In this document: positions 46,571 to 59,700 of the stretch, one piece after another
Layout: each line of letters opens with the position of its first letter
How positions within the stretch are numbered: position 1 is the stretch's first letter
NCBI GenBank assembly: GCA_015501075.1
Contig: JADNYJ010000027.1
Coordinates: forward strand, 186,001 to 250,000
From: Gymnopilus junonius
Lineage: Eukaryota; Basidiomycota; Agaricomycetes; Agaricales; Galerinaceae
Direction of reading: 5' to 3'
Length of the DNA: 64,000 bases
Position numbers and translations under genes: made by a program
Notes under the pieces: generated by a model
What the model saw: the letters and a program-made list of their open reading frames with translations, nothing else
The model's database searches: none
What the model was told of the DNA's origin: nothing

Positions 46571-47386
46571 ATGAATGGTCCTGAAGCCCCTGTAGATGAT
46601 CTCCAGCTTGAATCTCTTCCAACCGAAATCTTATTGCTCATCATATCCCATGCATGCGGTACCCTAGCAAATTTTCGGTCCCTCCTGCTTGTTAACAAAC
46701 GGTTCAATACACTGGTCAAATTTGATAGGCTTCCTCACATCCCAATCCGCCTCAGCCCAGTGACCGTGCACTCTTTCTGGCAATTCATCCAGGGGACCGT
46801 TGGACTGGCCGCGTGTGTCCGACACTTATGGATTAGCGGCACGTTGGAGCTGTGTAAAGTGGTTACCAACCGGTGCACGAACTTAGTTTCGCTGGCGTGC
46901 TCGAAATTCGTCCTATATTCCTTGTGTGCTTCGCCCTCCATTACACATGCCAGCCTGGTAGAATTGACTTTATTCGATAACTGGGATTGTTGGAACCATC
47001 TTGCAGGAATCAAAGACGGATGCGGGACAGAGCTATGCCAGCGGATTACTCATCTCCGACTCTTCGCAACAGATTTTGACCCATACCTATTCCCTCTCCT
47101 GACCCATCTTTCCTACCCGGGGAACAAGGTCAGCTCGTTCAGCATTATTCCTCAGCTCGCCCCTCTTCATGTTATCCAAACCTTGCAATGTATTGTCCTT
47201 ACGACCTTCCATTGGGCGAATGAACCCGCGGATGAGAGGACCAAACTCCTTGCGGGGATGGACAAGAGGATGAAAATAGTCTATTTTGGATTGACGGAAC
47301 CAGACGATTTTGCCTTATGGTGTGGTAGAGTTATGCAGACGGACTCTTTGTGGACAGGGAAAAGAACTCTCAAGCGACTCTTGTAG
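46571..47386 (+). CDS. F-box-like protein
   Basis: Intronless 271-aa ORF. The N-terminus LESLPTEILLLIISHACGTL followed by FRSLLLVNKRFNTLV is a standard fungal F-box (Skp1-binding) motif. The rest shows weak leucine-rich segments (ITHLRLFATDF, LTHLSYPG) as in the many F-box/LRR-like proteins of Agaricomycetes. These usually act as SCF substrate adaptors. The target is unknown. It is divergently oriented from the guanine deaminase, with 141 bp between start codons, so the two may share a promoter region. Confidence 0.8.
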   Translation: MNGPEAPVDDLQLESLPTEILLLIISHACGTLANFRSLLLVNKRFNTLVKFDRLPHIPIRLSPVTVHSFWQFIQGTVGLAACVRHLWISGTLELCKVVTNRCTNLVSLACSKFVLYSLCASPSITHASLVELTLFDNWDCWNHLAGIKDGCGTELCQRITHLRLFATDFDPYLFPLLTHLSYPGNKVSSFSIIPQLAPLHVIQTLQCIVLTTFHWANEPADERTKLLAGMDKRMKIVYFGLTEPDDFALWCGRVMQTDSLWTGKRTLKRLL

Positions 47387-47752
47387 TTGAGCTATCTACG
47401 TAGCGATTGCCGAGAGAGTCTGCTTATTGCCAGTGTCTCTCTTCGGTAAGAGTCTCGCCTTGAACTGCATTACAAAGCGCTGACAAACAACTTCATTACT
47501 CAGGCCTCAGGAATCCTATTTACTCTATACACTTGATGATTCGCCATACATACCATTTGATACCCACATATCCACGTGATGCTCTTCAATACACTTTTGA
47601 AGCTGTGATGACCAGATCCTATTCATTCTTCTTGTTACCAGTCTTTCCAATCGTCCACGTGGTTGCTCCTCGAATCCATATATAAGCTCGAGGGCTTTCC
47701 CCAACGCCTTAACCCCAGCATTTTCACACTCTTAATCACAGCCTTGACAGAC
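47387..47752. other. Short intergenic interval
   Basis: No gene seen. It contains the 3' flank of the F-box gene and the promoter of the DUF427 gene. Confidence 0.5.
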
Positions 47753-48201
47753 ATGGTGCGAGTATCTCTTGACGGACAAGTCCTCGCCGAATCGAAAGAC
47801 ACAGTTGTTGTCGAAGGAAACTACTACTTCCCCCCGTCGTCAGTTAAGAAATCTGTTTTGAGTCCTTCTGCTACATCGACAGTGTGTTCCTGGAAAGGGT
47901 GAGTGATGTCTTTACTGTTGAATATGATTCTGAATTGCTTGACATCAGGAATGCCTCCTACTACGATGCCATGATCAATGGCAAAAGCCATAAAGACGTC
48001 GCCTGGTAAGCTTGTCCTTATTTTACAATCGCATTCTCGATCTCATTCTGTTCGCTTAGGTACTACCCTGCCACAATTTCAGATAGAGCGAAGCCGATAG
48101 AAAACTGGGTTGCTTTTTATCGGGTGCGTCTGCTGTAAACCGAAACTTCATAACGCTCAAGTTGTCACGTTTCCCAGAACAAAGTAGAAATAACGGCCTG
48201 A
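47753..48201 (+). CDS. DUF427 domain protein
   Basis: Four exons (47753-47898, 47949-48005, 48060-48123, 48178-48201) give 96 aa. MVRVSLDGQVLAESKDTVVV, EGNYYFPPSSV, CSWKGNASYYDA and AWYYPATISDRAKPIENWVA with FYRNKVEI are the signature of the small DUF427 (PF04248) family, a compact beta fold of unknown biochemical role found in bacteria and fungi. The whole protein is the domain, and length is usual for the family. It is intact. Confidence 0.9.
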
Positions 48202-48774
48202 AGACAAGAAACCCTCCTGAAGATGTACAACCTAAGATGTATAATAGCCCATTAGTTCAACGACGTGCCATCCTGCGTTTCACACAAAGACTAGACAGCG
48301 TTGGTTGTATGTGAATGATGTATCAACAAGTACGACATCTCAACCTTAGTTGGAGTCTGAAGACTAGTTAATCTGCAAAAGCAAGCGTCATAGCATCTAC
48401 AAGTTGTTCTCCAAAAACTCTTCCATTTGTTTAGCTTCATCAGATTGTTTTTCCTTTGGTGGACGGACTGTGTGTGGACAAGCCAGGCCGGGAACGCTGT
48501 AGTTAAGCTATCTATGTGGCGACGGCTTACGCATTTGTTGCGAATTGTATCTAGTGAATACGAATATACCTTTCCATACTCACATTTCCTCATGTTGGCA
48601 TTCGATACACCGGCGCAGATGTGCAGTCTGATCACCTTGTTGTAGCCTCTGCTCAAGACCAATCAATTTGCTAAAGCAAGGAACACTGGTCCTCAAGATA
48701 TAATTTAAGAAATGGGTATAATACACCTATTGATACATGGTCGTTCTGGAGATCGGTTCAAGTCAAATGCACTT
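48202..48774. other. Intergenic interval
   Basis: Nothing recognised. ORFs at 48291-48662 (minus) and 48427-48645 (plus) overlap each other and lack motifs. Confidence 0.45.
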
Positions 48775-49970
48775 TCAGTCAGACTCATCCAATTGATCTT
48801 CGCAATCTTCATACTATAATAAGACCTGTCAGGGCTGATAAGGACAGAGATAAAATAAAAACAAACCTCGCTCTTCCACTGAACAAGAACGTCCCTCGTT
48901 TGTTCCATCAATGTGTCGCCCATATCATTCTCCTCCGTGCCATACCCGGTCTGTTCACATAGCAGGCAACAACCTTTGGCAAGGGCATGTTCCTGAGCGC
49001 TTATCCTAACGGCCAAAGACGGGTTGTTCCTTCCGCACTCCGTCTTGTATCGCTTCGTAGCATCCGCGAAAACTCTATCAATGTTCTTCAAAGACTCTTC
49101 GGCCAGTTTAACGGCTTCATCGGATCGTTTGTCCGTTGATGGGTCCTTGGACTCTTCGACTAGCGTCATCGTTGGTGGGTATAAGCATGGTTCTGAAGAT
49201 AATGAAGAGGAGCCGTCGTGGTGAGCGTTTATCTCGTCAATGAATTCGTCCACTAGGTGGTATAGAATGGTATAGGTGGCGCGCCCAAGGCCGGTGATTC
49301 GCTTTCGGGTACCGGGAACTTTAGCATTCAATCCGGTCTGCATAGGCGTTCGTCAAGACTAAGAAAGTAACGAAGACCATACATAACGTACCTCCAATGC
49401 TGACACAACGTAATCAAGTTCATTCAGCCATTCCAAGTATAGCTCGGTTTCCAGCAATTTACTCTTCTTCCTCCTGAGAGTACAGCGCTTCATGACTGAA
49501 GATTTTGCTGAATATATCATTTGCTTAATCAAAAGTCTTGTAGCCTGTTCGTCTAGAGGATGTCAGTTGACGGCTGCAAGGACCATCAACTGGTCAAAGT
49601 ACCTCTTGGAACAGTCTTGAGGGCGATGACAGCTTCATAGCTGGTCGGGTCATCCACGATGTCTCGGAGTATTTGCTCCAAATCAACATCCTTGGACAAC
49701 TTTCTAGGGGCTTCCCTTCGTTCTGGAGATAAGGATTGACCTCTGGAATAAGATGAAGGGCGTATATTAGGACCTACGTCTTTTACGAGGCGACCTCGAC
49801 GATATTGAGCTGCAAGGGCTGTCTTCTTCCTCAAAGTGGCGAAACCTCTTCCTCGGGGGTGTTTCGAAGGGCTCTGTGTCGCTTGAGCAAGGGAGTTTTC
49901 GGGGCGATGAGCTGAAGTGGCGGGTGGAAGGCATGGGAGGGAGAGTGCAGAGTACAATGGAGCTGGTCAC
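48775..49970 (-). CDS. Uncharacterised basic protein with putative nuclear signals
   Basis: Not recognised. The model uses an ATG at 49970 and five exons, all with GT-AG ends and continuous frame. The N-terminus is Ser/Pro/Arg-rich with two nuclear-localisation-like clusters (PPRKRFRHF and SPRKRRR). Then come a helical acidic part (DVDLEQILRDIVDDPTSYEA), a basic segment (MKRCTLRRKKSKLLETELYL), a conserved-looking RKRITGLGRATYTILYHLVD, and a region with two Cys pairs (CCLLCEQTG). The C-terminus is acidic (EDCEDQLDESD). A DNA- or chromatin-associated role would be a guess. The first intron is short (about 32 nt), so the first junction is the weakest. Confidence 0.6.
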
Positions 49971-50156
49971 AGCCCTAAATAGTAAGTTTAGGGTGAGCTA
50001 AACACGTCTTCACGATCACGTGCTTTTGTTTATTGCCCTTCAACATTGGCGCGTCGCGTTCTGCGGAATCAATTCAATCAGGGGCAATCATAATATGGGT
50101 TTGATAAGATTATAACGATACTCCAATAGATGCAAGTGTCTACGGTTCCACAGCGA

Positions 50157-52997
50157 TCACAGCTTGGCTTTCGCCTTTCTCAGCTCCTTGGCTTGGTCGT
50201 GCAGAACGCGGCGAAGAAGTTTCCCGCTCGGTGAGATGGGTATAACCGAAACAAATTCAACTCCTCCGGCCAAATGCTTGTAGTAAATCTTGTTGTCCCC
50301 AACATGCTAAAAATAATTTAATTGATGGGCGTCTAAGTCACTGTTATAAATCAGACCTTGATTATAGACGCCTTGATGTCTTCGGCTGCGGCTTTACTTT
50401 TACTCGCTTTCTTTGCAGCATTTGCCGTTAGCGCAACAAATGCAAGTGGAACCTCGCCACCTGAATGCATAAGCTATGTTATTTAGAACCTCACCAAAAA
50501 TGTAACGTACTGTAATCATCTGGGACGCCCACAACACATGCGTTGGAGACGTCGGGGTGATCAAGTAAGCATCCCTCGAGTTCCGCAGGGGCGACCTGGA
50601 ACCCTCTGACCTTAAAGGGATGTAAATGTTACATAAAGGAGGACACGAGAGAAATTTTGCCATTACTTTCATGATTTCCTGAGAGACAAGGGTAACGTTA
50701 GTCTCATGCGCTCTCCAATGACAAGTGTTCCAGACCTTCAGACGATCTAGGACAAACACTTCTCCATCTTCCTTTCTAATTTTGACTTCATCGCCTGTTT
50801 TAACCCAGCTTTAAATTAAATCGTAAGTAAATGTTCCAATCTACGCAGACAAAACGAAGTTTTTACCCGTCTAAGAAAGTTTCCTTCGTGCTGAATAAAA
50901 GGTTTAGTGTGAGAACTTGCGAAAGTGAGCACAAGGACAAATACATACGCTTCTGCATTATTTGCATAGCCTAGTGCGATGGATGGCGTCTTAATTATTA
51001 GTTCCCCTGCTTCGTCGTAACCAGCTAAAGAACCGTCTAGTTTGACAATTCGGGCAACGGTCCCGGGGAGGAGCTGCCCACTGCCTTTTGTTTCGTAAGC
51101 CTAAAGCTTGTGCTTGAGGTATGAAGGGGTTCTTACTCCCAGAAACTCCACGCTTCCGATCCAAAGACCACATAATCGTAGCAGAGGACGTTTCAGTCAT
51201 TCCTTGCATCAAATTAGAGGAAGAGGAGGATTACTAAGTAAGATACATTGCCTCACCATACGCTTGACCAATATGTGCATTTGGGAGCATCTCAAAGAGT
51301 AGCAGCTCCAACTCATGGGTAAGAGGGGCCGCTCCCGACATGATCAGTCGAACATATTTGCGAAGGTCGTAATCTTTTACGGCTGGATGCTGTAGTGAAA
51401 CGCATGTGAGTTACCATGTCATATTAAACTGGACACTGGAAACTTACCTTGCAAAGTAAAACGACCTGCGGAGGTACGAGCCTGGTCAAGCAGACAAAGA
51501 TAAAGTATCGTAAGAAATAAACTCGGAGGCACAAAGTGACGTCGGGCAATCACAGGAGGTGGCTTATGCGGTGGCGAACAATGCTCTTTAGCATTTCCAC
51601 AAAGTTAAATTTCGGGACCACAACCAGAGACATCTGGTAAGTGTTTCAACGAAAGCCATCATATGCGTAGAGGGAAAGACATACTCCACAGAACAGGACA
51701 TAGTGCAACTTGAATGAATTAAGTTAAAAAATCGCAGTGCGATGATGCTTATGCGGAACTTACATTAATTACAAGCCCGTAAATGTCTTTTGAAAAGTTA
51801 ATTCTGTCCTTCTCGTTTTAGTAAATTAATAAACTTACGATAAAGCGGGAGGACTATCAAAGTTATCAGTCCACCATAATACGTAAGGAAGCAAGGACTT
51901 ACCCCCGATTGCAACATCACCTGGTCGGTACCGTTGGTCTTCCCAGTCACAATAGCTTTGGCCAACTTTATTATGAACGGCTATTTGTACGACATTTGCA
52001 ATCAAGGCAAAATGGGGGATCGCGACTGCCTAAAAGAATAAAAGGTATTAGAGCACTTGTCAAAATCGCAATATTTAGTAAACCTTTGGGCGACCAGTAG
52101 TACCAGATGAAAAGCTTAAAAAAGCAAGCTTTGTCTTTCCTTCACCGGGAGCAAGGGTCCTTTCCGTAAAGCTTGTCTTGTTTCTCAAACCAAATTCGAA
52201 TAAGTTTCCAACAGTTTCATACTTCTTATACATGTCAGTTGTAATGTTATTAGTGTCGAAAAGGACGATGCGGTCTTCCGCCAAGCCAGCTTTCCGGGCA
52301 GTGTCCAGTGCTGTTGCTAAAGAATCTGGGTGAACAATCATGACAGAAGCTTTGGTGGTTTGAAGTTGATATAGTAATTCGCTGCTTGTGAAATCCGGAT
52401 TCGCTCCACTGAAATTGACTATCAGGAGGGGGTCCATTTCTCAACAGAGATACGTACGATATAACACCCCCGAGCCTATGGACCGCCCAAATAGCAACAG
52501 GGTAATCTATCGGACAAGGTTCGCATATAACAAACGTCTCAATGGTGTCAACTATACTCACCAACATGATTCCGGCTGAATAGCAGGACTAATTGTCGGA
52601 GTTGTGTCAATGAATTGTCTACCGTGCTTCAAGGCATGGTAATCAGTAGACATACCAACATCATTGTCTTCTATTGGATCGTTTAAATTCAGGTTCGAAG
52701 CAGGGGTTCACTCTCCGTCGTTGACGCACCTATGTTGTACTTTAATTTGAGTCCGTTTGCTAATCCATGGGTTCTGTGCCGAAGCTGGTGTATTCAGCCT
52801 GCAATCAGACAAGCCGTCATATAGGATAACACCCACTTCAGGTTCAAAGAACTTCCTTCCGCTATCATCCTGGATCAACCATGGCGCTTCAGAAGGCCTC
52901 TTGGGTCTAATTTCATGGTTGTAATCGAAGATGAACTGTGGGGTAGTGACGTTGTCGGAATGTGGGGTAAAGCAGGGCCTCTAGAATGAAATTCCAT
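50157..52997 (-). CDS. 4CL-like acyl-CoA ligase with PTS1 (AKL)
   Basis: Adenylate-forming enzyme (ANL superfamily) that would activate an aryl or acyl acid to its CoA thioester. About eighteen exons are read. Motifs in order: DYPVAIWAVHRLGGVIS, ELLYQLQTTKASVMIVHP, the AMP-binding P-loop LSFSSGTTGRPK, VLPLYHIYG, LIMSGAAPLTHELE, GQAYGMTETSS, TGDEVKI, VLDRLKEIMKVRGFQVAP (hinge and core A8) and PISPSGKLLRRVL with the catalytic Lys. The protein ends KAKAKL, so AKL is a canonical peroxisomal signal. Tiny exons encode EIMK (50678-50667, 12 nt), LPLYH (51853-51839, 15 nt) and DNDV (52670-52656, 15 nt). The predicted N-terminus from 52997 (MEFHSRGPALPHIP) needs one extra base at about 52956 to continue into DNVTTPQFIFDYNHE. 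Elsewhere the frame is clean. Tandem with a paralogue at 53313-56118. Confidence 0.85.
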
Positions 52998-53312
52998 GGT
53001 CGTGGTTGAGTCAACTGGTCGTGCCCCTGGGATCGAGACACAAATTCCGGTTCAAGTTATAGAGCCCCCGAAATTCGACATAATTAGGTTTGATTCCGTT
53101 GGGTCAGTAGAATCCCATGCGTGGGGAACTTGCGGGGAACGAGCCCCTCTTTCGGCAACTTCCTTTGCACCCCTATCTTGTCTCTCGAGAGGGGCAACTG
53201 GGATAGGCAAATGAAGGGAGTACTGAATAGATGCAATATATCTAAGGTATTTATTATGATGGTAATCCAATATACAATGAGACATAGCCAGTCGAGGTCC
53301 ACAAATCGAATT
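52998..53312. other. Spacer between tandem acyl-CoA ligase genes
   Basis: Short intergenic spacer; no gene seen. Confidence 0.55.
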
Positions 53313-56118
53313 CTAAAGCTTCACTTCAGATTGACCAACCATGCTATGCAAGTTCGCCTCTTGCCGCAATACTCTCCTCAATATCTTGCCACTTGCATTC
53401 TTCTGAAGAGAGCAAGGTTACTACTAACCAGTGTCATAGGTTCAGAGGCTTCAACTTACAGGAATTTCGTCGATATAGCGAATACCCCCTCTTAGATGTT
53501 TGTAATCAGCTTTTCGATCCATGATGTGCTGCAGACGCCACATGTCTGAATGGTCTTCATTAGAAGGAAGAACGATATGCTCACCTTCAGTATACTGGCA
53601 GTCAACTGGCGAGACTTATTTGGGCTGCCCTTTATGCAATCCCGAGCTTCCACCGTCAAAGCCACATAGCCCAGTGGAATCTCTCCATGATATTCGTCCG
53701 GAATCCCGACCACGCAAGCCTCGGCGACGGCGGAATGTGACAACAGGCAATCTTCAAGTTCTGAGGGTGAAACTTGCATTCCCTTGACCTTCAGGAATTC
53801 CTAGAATAAATGAGGACTGGTATATAACATAGCGCTACCTTTGGCCAACCTTCAACCGATCGTAGACAAAGACTTCTTGGTCAGATGTAATTGCTACTTC
53901 ATCGCCTGTATAAACCCATCTTGAGTGGATAGTAAGTTCCTTGGTTTCGTGATCACGCTGGCGACCCACCCATCTCTGAAAGTCTCCTTCGTCCTACAAA
54001 ACACTTCAGTAAGAACTGTAAGACGTCTTGATGGGAAAGGCTCACGCTTTGACATTGTGCAAATACCCGAGAGCAGATGCTGGTCCCCGAACCACCAATT
54101 CTCCTCGCTCTCCATACTTTGCTGGAGTACCATCTAATTTGATTACTCGTGCCTGAATTCCCGGAAGGAGTCGGCCACAACCTGAAGAAAAAAGGAGATT
54201 TAAGGGAGAGGCACGAACAGCAGAAGACATTTGACGTACTTCCTAGGGGCCCTCGTCTTTGGGTTCCAGACACCATAGTCAAAGCTGTAGTCATTTCGCT
54301 CAAGCCTGGTTACAAGGTTCATAAGAAGATGTAGAAAGGCTGATCGAAATTTTTACCATATGCTTGGCCTATGTGGGCATTCGGGAAGATGTTGATGAGC
54401 TGTTCCTGTACTGCTCTTGGGACGGGAGCAGCACCTGAATACGTTAGCTTCATTGCGAGGCATATCATTTCAAACGGTAGAGACACCTATTAGAACAAAT
54501 TTGATGTCCTTGAAGTTGTATCTTTGGCCGGCAGGGTGCTAAATACGATGGTTAACCTTACATTGACTCAGAAGATAGAGAACGAACTTTGCAGAAATTA
54601 ATTGCCATAGGTGGCACGATGCTGACATTCGTTCTTCAGTACTTTGATATTTGGAGATGATACTAGAGCGCCTACATTAAATGGGAAATCTTGTAGCGGA
54701 AAATGCTCTCCAATAAAGTGGGAAAATTGTAGTTTTGAAATACAACTAGTGTCATCTGTATGAAGTCTCAGTTCAATCCTAACTCGTTCAGAGATAATGC
54801 CTACTGCACAGAACATTGTCAATGAAGCTTAAATGAATAGAGTAAGCCGAGATGCCCGCTGCATTGACAAGGAATAGCTTGAATGCTTACACCTATGACG
54901 AGACCTGCTACTCTGGAAAGGAGTTCAGAAGCATACATACTTTACGAGTTAATATGACTTACGGTAGAAGGGCAAAACTAGGAAGACGTTAAGTCAAAGG
55001 CCGCTTCCTTGGAAGACGTTCAGTTACTTGCCACCCGATGCCACATCCCCTGGTCGATAGGAGCGGTTGACCCGTTGGGAAGGTGCTTTATCGACTTGTT
55101 GATGGACTGCCAGTTGGATGATGTTGGCAATTAGAGCACGGTGCGAAATGACGATGGCCTATAATGCCCTTCAGTCAATTAACAATCGACAGGGGGATAG
55201 ATATTCAAGTCACCTTAGGTTTTCCAGTTGTACCCGACGACCAACCTAACATTGCGACCTTTGTCTTACCCTCTCCAGGACCGAGTGACGTTCATAAAAT
55301 GCCTGCATATTTTTCCGGCCATGTGCGATAAGCGCAGCGACGTTTGGATCTCAGAAACATCGCGCGACAGGGGAACCTCGTCGAGGATGATGATCCGATT
55401 TGAAGGCATGCCTGCCAACCGAGCAGCTTCCAAGGCCACAACAAGTAGACTAGAATGGACGACCATGTAAGTCACATGTGCGGTTCTGAGCTGGTATGCC
55501 ACCTCGTCGGGTTTGAATTGAGGGTTGGAAAACCTAAAATTACATTGAGTTTTGAGTTTTGCTGGGTCCGATCATAGCGGCATACGATACGACCCCTCCT
55601 AACTTGTGTATTGCCCACATTGCCACAGGATAGTCTATAAGCGCTCGAAGACGCGTGAATAACGGACTTCCATAGGTGTGGGTAAATAGACGTACGAATA
55701 TGATTCGGGCTAAATACCAAGACTGAATGAAATATCGCTCAGACCAGAAGAACATGATCATCGAGGCGCTTACCAGTGTCTTGTTCTCCTGCGAAAAAAA
55801 TTGTAAGACAGATTATATATGTGTACTTGCCAATCTCCGCACCAATTTTATATCTCAAATACAGACCATTGGCTAGATCAGCTGTCTGGGACCTTAGCTG
55901 GAAAAATTTATGTCAGGACGTCCACAAAGTAAAGTCCGAAGAATACAAGACCACCATTTCGAAATTTATGGATGACCAGAGTGATCATCGACCAAGCATG
56001 GCATCTGCTCGTTGCGTATGGGTTGTATACCATGCTGATAGTCCAGCATGAACTGGGCTATGGTTAGGTTATCAGGTATATGAGGGACGGGGTCATGGAT
56101 CGTCTGGAAATCAGTCAT
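53313..56118 (-). CDS. 4CL-like acyl-CoA ligase paralogue, several frame breaks
   Basis: Tandem paralogue of the 50157-52997 gene with the same domain order and mostly the same introns. Motifs: MTDFQTIHDPVPHIPDNLTI, DYQHGIQP, YPVAMWAIHKLGGVVS, AYQLRTAHVTYMVVHSS, GWSSGTTGKPK (P-loop), VLPFYL (15-nt exon 54977-54963), GAAPVPRAVQEQLINIFPN, GQAYG, RLLPGIQARVIKLDG, TGDEVAITSDQEVFVYDRLK, EFLKVKGMQVSPSELED and NASGKILRRVL with the catalytic Lys. The end is SEVKL, a weak PTS1-like tripeptide. The 12-nt exon of the sister is fused here. Frame corrections are needed at about 55970, 55332, 55286 and around 54300. It is either an error-affected gene or one in early decay. Key catalytic motifs all survive. 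Confidence 0.7.
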
Positions 56119-56738
56119 GATTGATTCGTGGAAGTTTGATAGTCTGCAAAAAAGGTTTAAGTCTTTAAAAGAGGGAAGGTCAAGATTTGTATGTGTTGCA
56201 ATTTGACCACGAGCTGGCCAGGGGAATTTTCGATAACGCCGTAAGGTGCGATTGGCGAGATCCCAACAGATCTGATGGTAAATATCGGAGGTTCGTCCCT
56301 GAACCAGCAAACCAAGTTAGAGGCGCGGTTTGTTGGTTTGTCTCCGATTTAGGAGGTAAATTTGAATGACCGTGGAATACTGTTGATATGATGCCTTGTG
56401 ACTTTTCAAAGATAAAGAGTGAATGGGTTTTGAAAGTTCGAACATCATTTTTAAAGGACATCTGGCTTGTAAATAGCTGTCATGGTATGTAGATCATAAA
56501 TGCAAAATATCTTCATCGGGGGAGAGAATCACCCGGCGTCTTGCGGTCACTAATAAAATTTGCCGGGCGGCATTCTTCAAACGATATGAACACCGGGGAA
56601 ACCGAAGCTAAATTGCTTTCAATGAAGTTGAATTGGCGGCCGGACTTTCTCCTCGTATTCCGACCTGTTTCGATGCAGTGTGTGGCCCACTGGCTAAGAT
56701 ATGGAAATTGAAACCATGCGTATCGGTTTTTGGGAAGG
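56119..56738. other. Intergenic interval
   Basis: Between the start of the acyl-CoA ligase paralogue and the end of the PEX8-like gene. A minus-strand ORF from 56869 to 56513 overlaps it in another frame of the PEX8-like C-terminus. I could not tell whether it is real. Confidence 0.4.
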
Positions 56739-59700
56739 TCACAAGGTTCTGCGCTGACAATGTCGGAATTTTCGCCATCGTAAAGGGTTACTGAGTTCAC
56801 AATCGCGATAGTATTGGCGAGCCTTCTCCTCTGCCAACATCTTTCGAACCGGTTCCACTTGTTCCCCAAGCTCGTTCAAGTTTCGCTTATCTGACCAGGA
56901 TAAGCTCCCGCGTTTGCTCTCGCCCTCCCTAGACTCCGGAACGAGCGTTGGCCGATATTTGTACCACCACCTCATAGCTGCTTCTTTCTCCCGATCACCC
57001 GTTTTCTCCAACAGTTCACTGAAAAGGGTCTCTACTAGTTCGGCCTTCTTCCCCTTGTCTCCTAATTTAGTTACGCCGTTGTCATCTTCCGGGTATGCCG
57101 AGATAAGTTGGCGAATTTCATCAAGGGCTCGTAGCATAAGCGTAAGAGGAAGTGACGAGACACTCGCAATTAGCATCAATTGTAATCGGTGCAAACGTTC
57201 CGTACTCTTCTCGTCATCTTCTAGGGCTTTTCCCTTGCCCTTCAAGCCTTGACCGGTAGATGATAATTCGTTGATAGTATCCAGAAGTAATTGCACGCAG
57301 TACCAGGCAAGTGTAAACATATCGTCTGGTGGCCCACTGGTAGCGTATGCACTGACGCTGGCGCTACGTACAAGAGCCGAATAAGCAAGTCGTAGTTGTG
57401 ATGTATTCAGCTTCCCGTCTTTAGAGTTCTGGAACATGTACATCAGGCTTCTGAAATCAGAAAAACAACGCGAAATAGCAAATGCCCGGTTGATAATTAC
57501 GGTACGTCAAACCCCGGTCTGCAGACACGAGGCAGGAAGACAAAAAATGGAAACGAAGATTCCACCAAAAAGATAAAACACTCACGTCAATCAGGCACGA
57601 TGCATAGAATGGGACCATACGTTTTACAAACGCTGCCGAAAGACCGGACTGGTCGCCTGTTGCTGTTACCCTAGAATGGGACTCTGTCTCGGGGCCGACA
57701 TTTTTCACGCCATTATCGGAGTTCATCACACCTGCGAGTATCCTGGTCGCAGGTTTTGATCATACGAATACTTTTGTTTGCCCGAGGACTTCTCAATGGA
57801 CTTTGAGGACCTTGAGGGTGTCTCAGAGTCATCGGAGATCTGAGTGCCGGCAGGATAGCTTTGCTGGCGCTGAGCATGGGATGCAAATATTGCGAGAACA
57901 ACAGAATGGGCGGATTCGAAAGTCTCACGATGAGATGGGTCCGAAAGATGCCTGTTAAAAAGCGATGAGCATCCAAGACCGGCATACGGAGGAATGCGGC
58001 GCTAGTTATCTGAGCGTAATAATCCACGAATTGAACCAAGGCTATCATAGAACCAAACCGGTTCTTGATGGAGAAACATGGATGAAATGGCTCTTGCCAC
58101 CAGAACGTTTGAATGCAGACAAAATGTACTTGAAAATGAAATGAGTAATTGACTCACGGATAGCAGATGCCCCATATCCAGTCTCTGATGCATTTATCAC
58201 TTAGCACCGGTACTAATTGCTCGATGCTCGCTAGCGCAAACGCCTGTTTGGCCCGCCGCGGTGGTGTTGCCGCTGATTTGAAGTCAAATAAGCTTACTAT
58301 CACAGTTTAAAAAAGAATGAACGAAACTCCTACCGCTTTCTGCACGTTGAGAGCTCAAAGAGAAACACAACTGCTGGACATAAGACTCGGCCTTGAATCC
58401 AGAATCACCATGGGCACCATCTCCTTGAGCCAATATATCAAGAGCAAGGTAGAACGTCTTCTTCAGGTGTTCAAAGCCACGAGTGGTGGTCGTAACTCCT
58501 CCAAACTCCGATATTACGAATGAGAGATGCGAAAAGATGTGCAGGGTTTGAATGGCTATTGATGCGGGAGTTATGTCAAAGGGTTGGGGTGGAATAAATA
58601 CAGAAGCCGACAGAACGGCCTCTGTGAGCATAATGATGGAGAAAAGGAGGGTCTTGAGGTTGGTCCATGCAGATTTAGTCAAATCCTTCGAGTCTGCAGC
58701 TAGAAGGGCGTTTAGGAGGGTTAGTGTAATGCGGCAGCGGAAGGTGCGCGGTTCATACCGATATCAAGATCCGTAACATTTGCCAATGGGCATGAGATCC
58801 AATCGTGTTCTATTTGTTTGACCACATCCTGCAAGGTCCCGAAACATTCACTTATTGTACGCAAGCCGACATATAAACGAGAAGAGGGCGCATCGATCAA
58901 AAGGGCAAGTACTTTGGCGCTTAGCCGAGAAATAGACGCGATAGATATCGTCAAAGGTGAAGAGGACATCGATTGCAGAGTTTGTGCCAATTGCGACGAT
59001 CCCTAAAGCGTGCCGTTGTTTAGACTAGATTCGCCTTGAATCAGCCAGTTGGGACGTACGGATATGTGCACTTGATGATTAGGCGAAAGAGTGACCGAAG
59101 CAGAAGCAGATGATAAGAAGGTTCCCGCTTTAAAGGCAGAAGATATCGTCAAGGTAAGCAGCCGAGCAAGGGTTGTCAAGGGGAGGGCCTTCAATTTATT
59201 TTGCGTAATCAAGGTGAGTGACTGCGAGGCAAGGATCAATGCCAAAGAGAGTATGTCTATTACAGAAATCAGATGCAGCACGATTCGAACATGGCAGTAC
59301 CATACCTTGACCAGCCGGCTGAAATTCTCTTTCCCATTCCTCCACTCCGTTAGATGACGAAGAGCTGACTCCGTAAGCATACGTATCCATGACTTCTGCG
59401 AGAGCGACGATAGTCTCGTCCTCCACTCCTGATCTGGCACTGCCCACATCTATTCCTTCCTTTTTTACTTTTCTGTCGCCTATCTTCACGTCCTCGACGC
59501 CTAGAAGAAGCCCCGACAAGGCCGCCAACCTCAAGACTGGATGTCCTCCGTGAACTCCCTTCGAGACATCCGTGACCCATTGACCCATAGCAGCCTGCAT
59601 AGTCCTTCCCAGGATACTACTGAGCTTAGACCGCGTCTTCGCTCCTTCAACCAATGAACGATACTTCAGGTGCGTGGCATGGCGGAAAGCAGTGCTAAAC

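Noticed and set aside
56513..56869. 118-codon ORF continuing past the PEX8-like C-terminus
   Set aside because: Different frame from the clean PEX8-like exon and no recognisable motif; joining would need an unsupported frame change.
59270..59310. GATTCGAAC sequence resembling a tRNA T-arm
   Set aside because: It sits inside a 50-nt intron of the PEX8-like gene with no acceptor stem or anticodon arm nearby.
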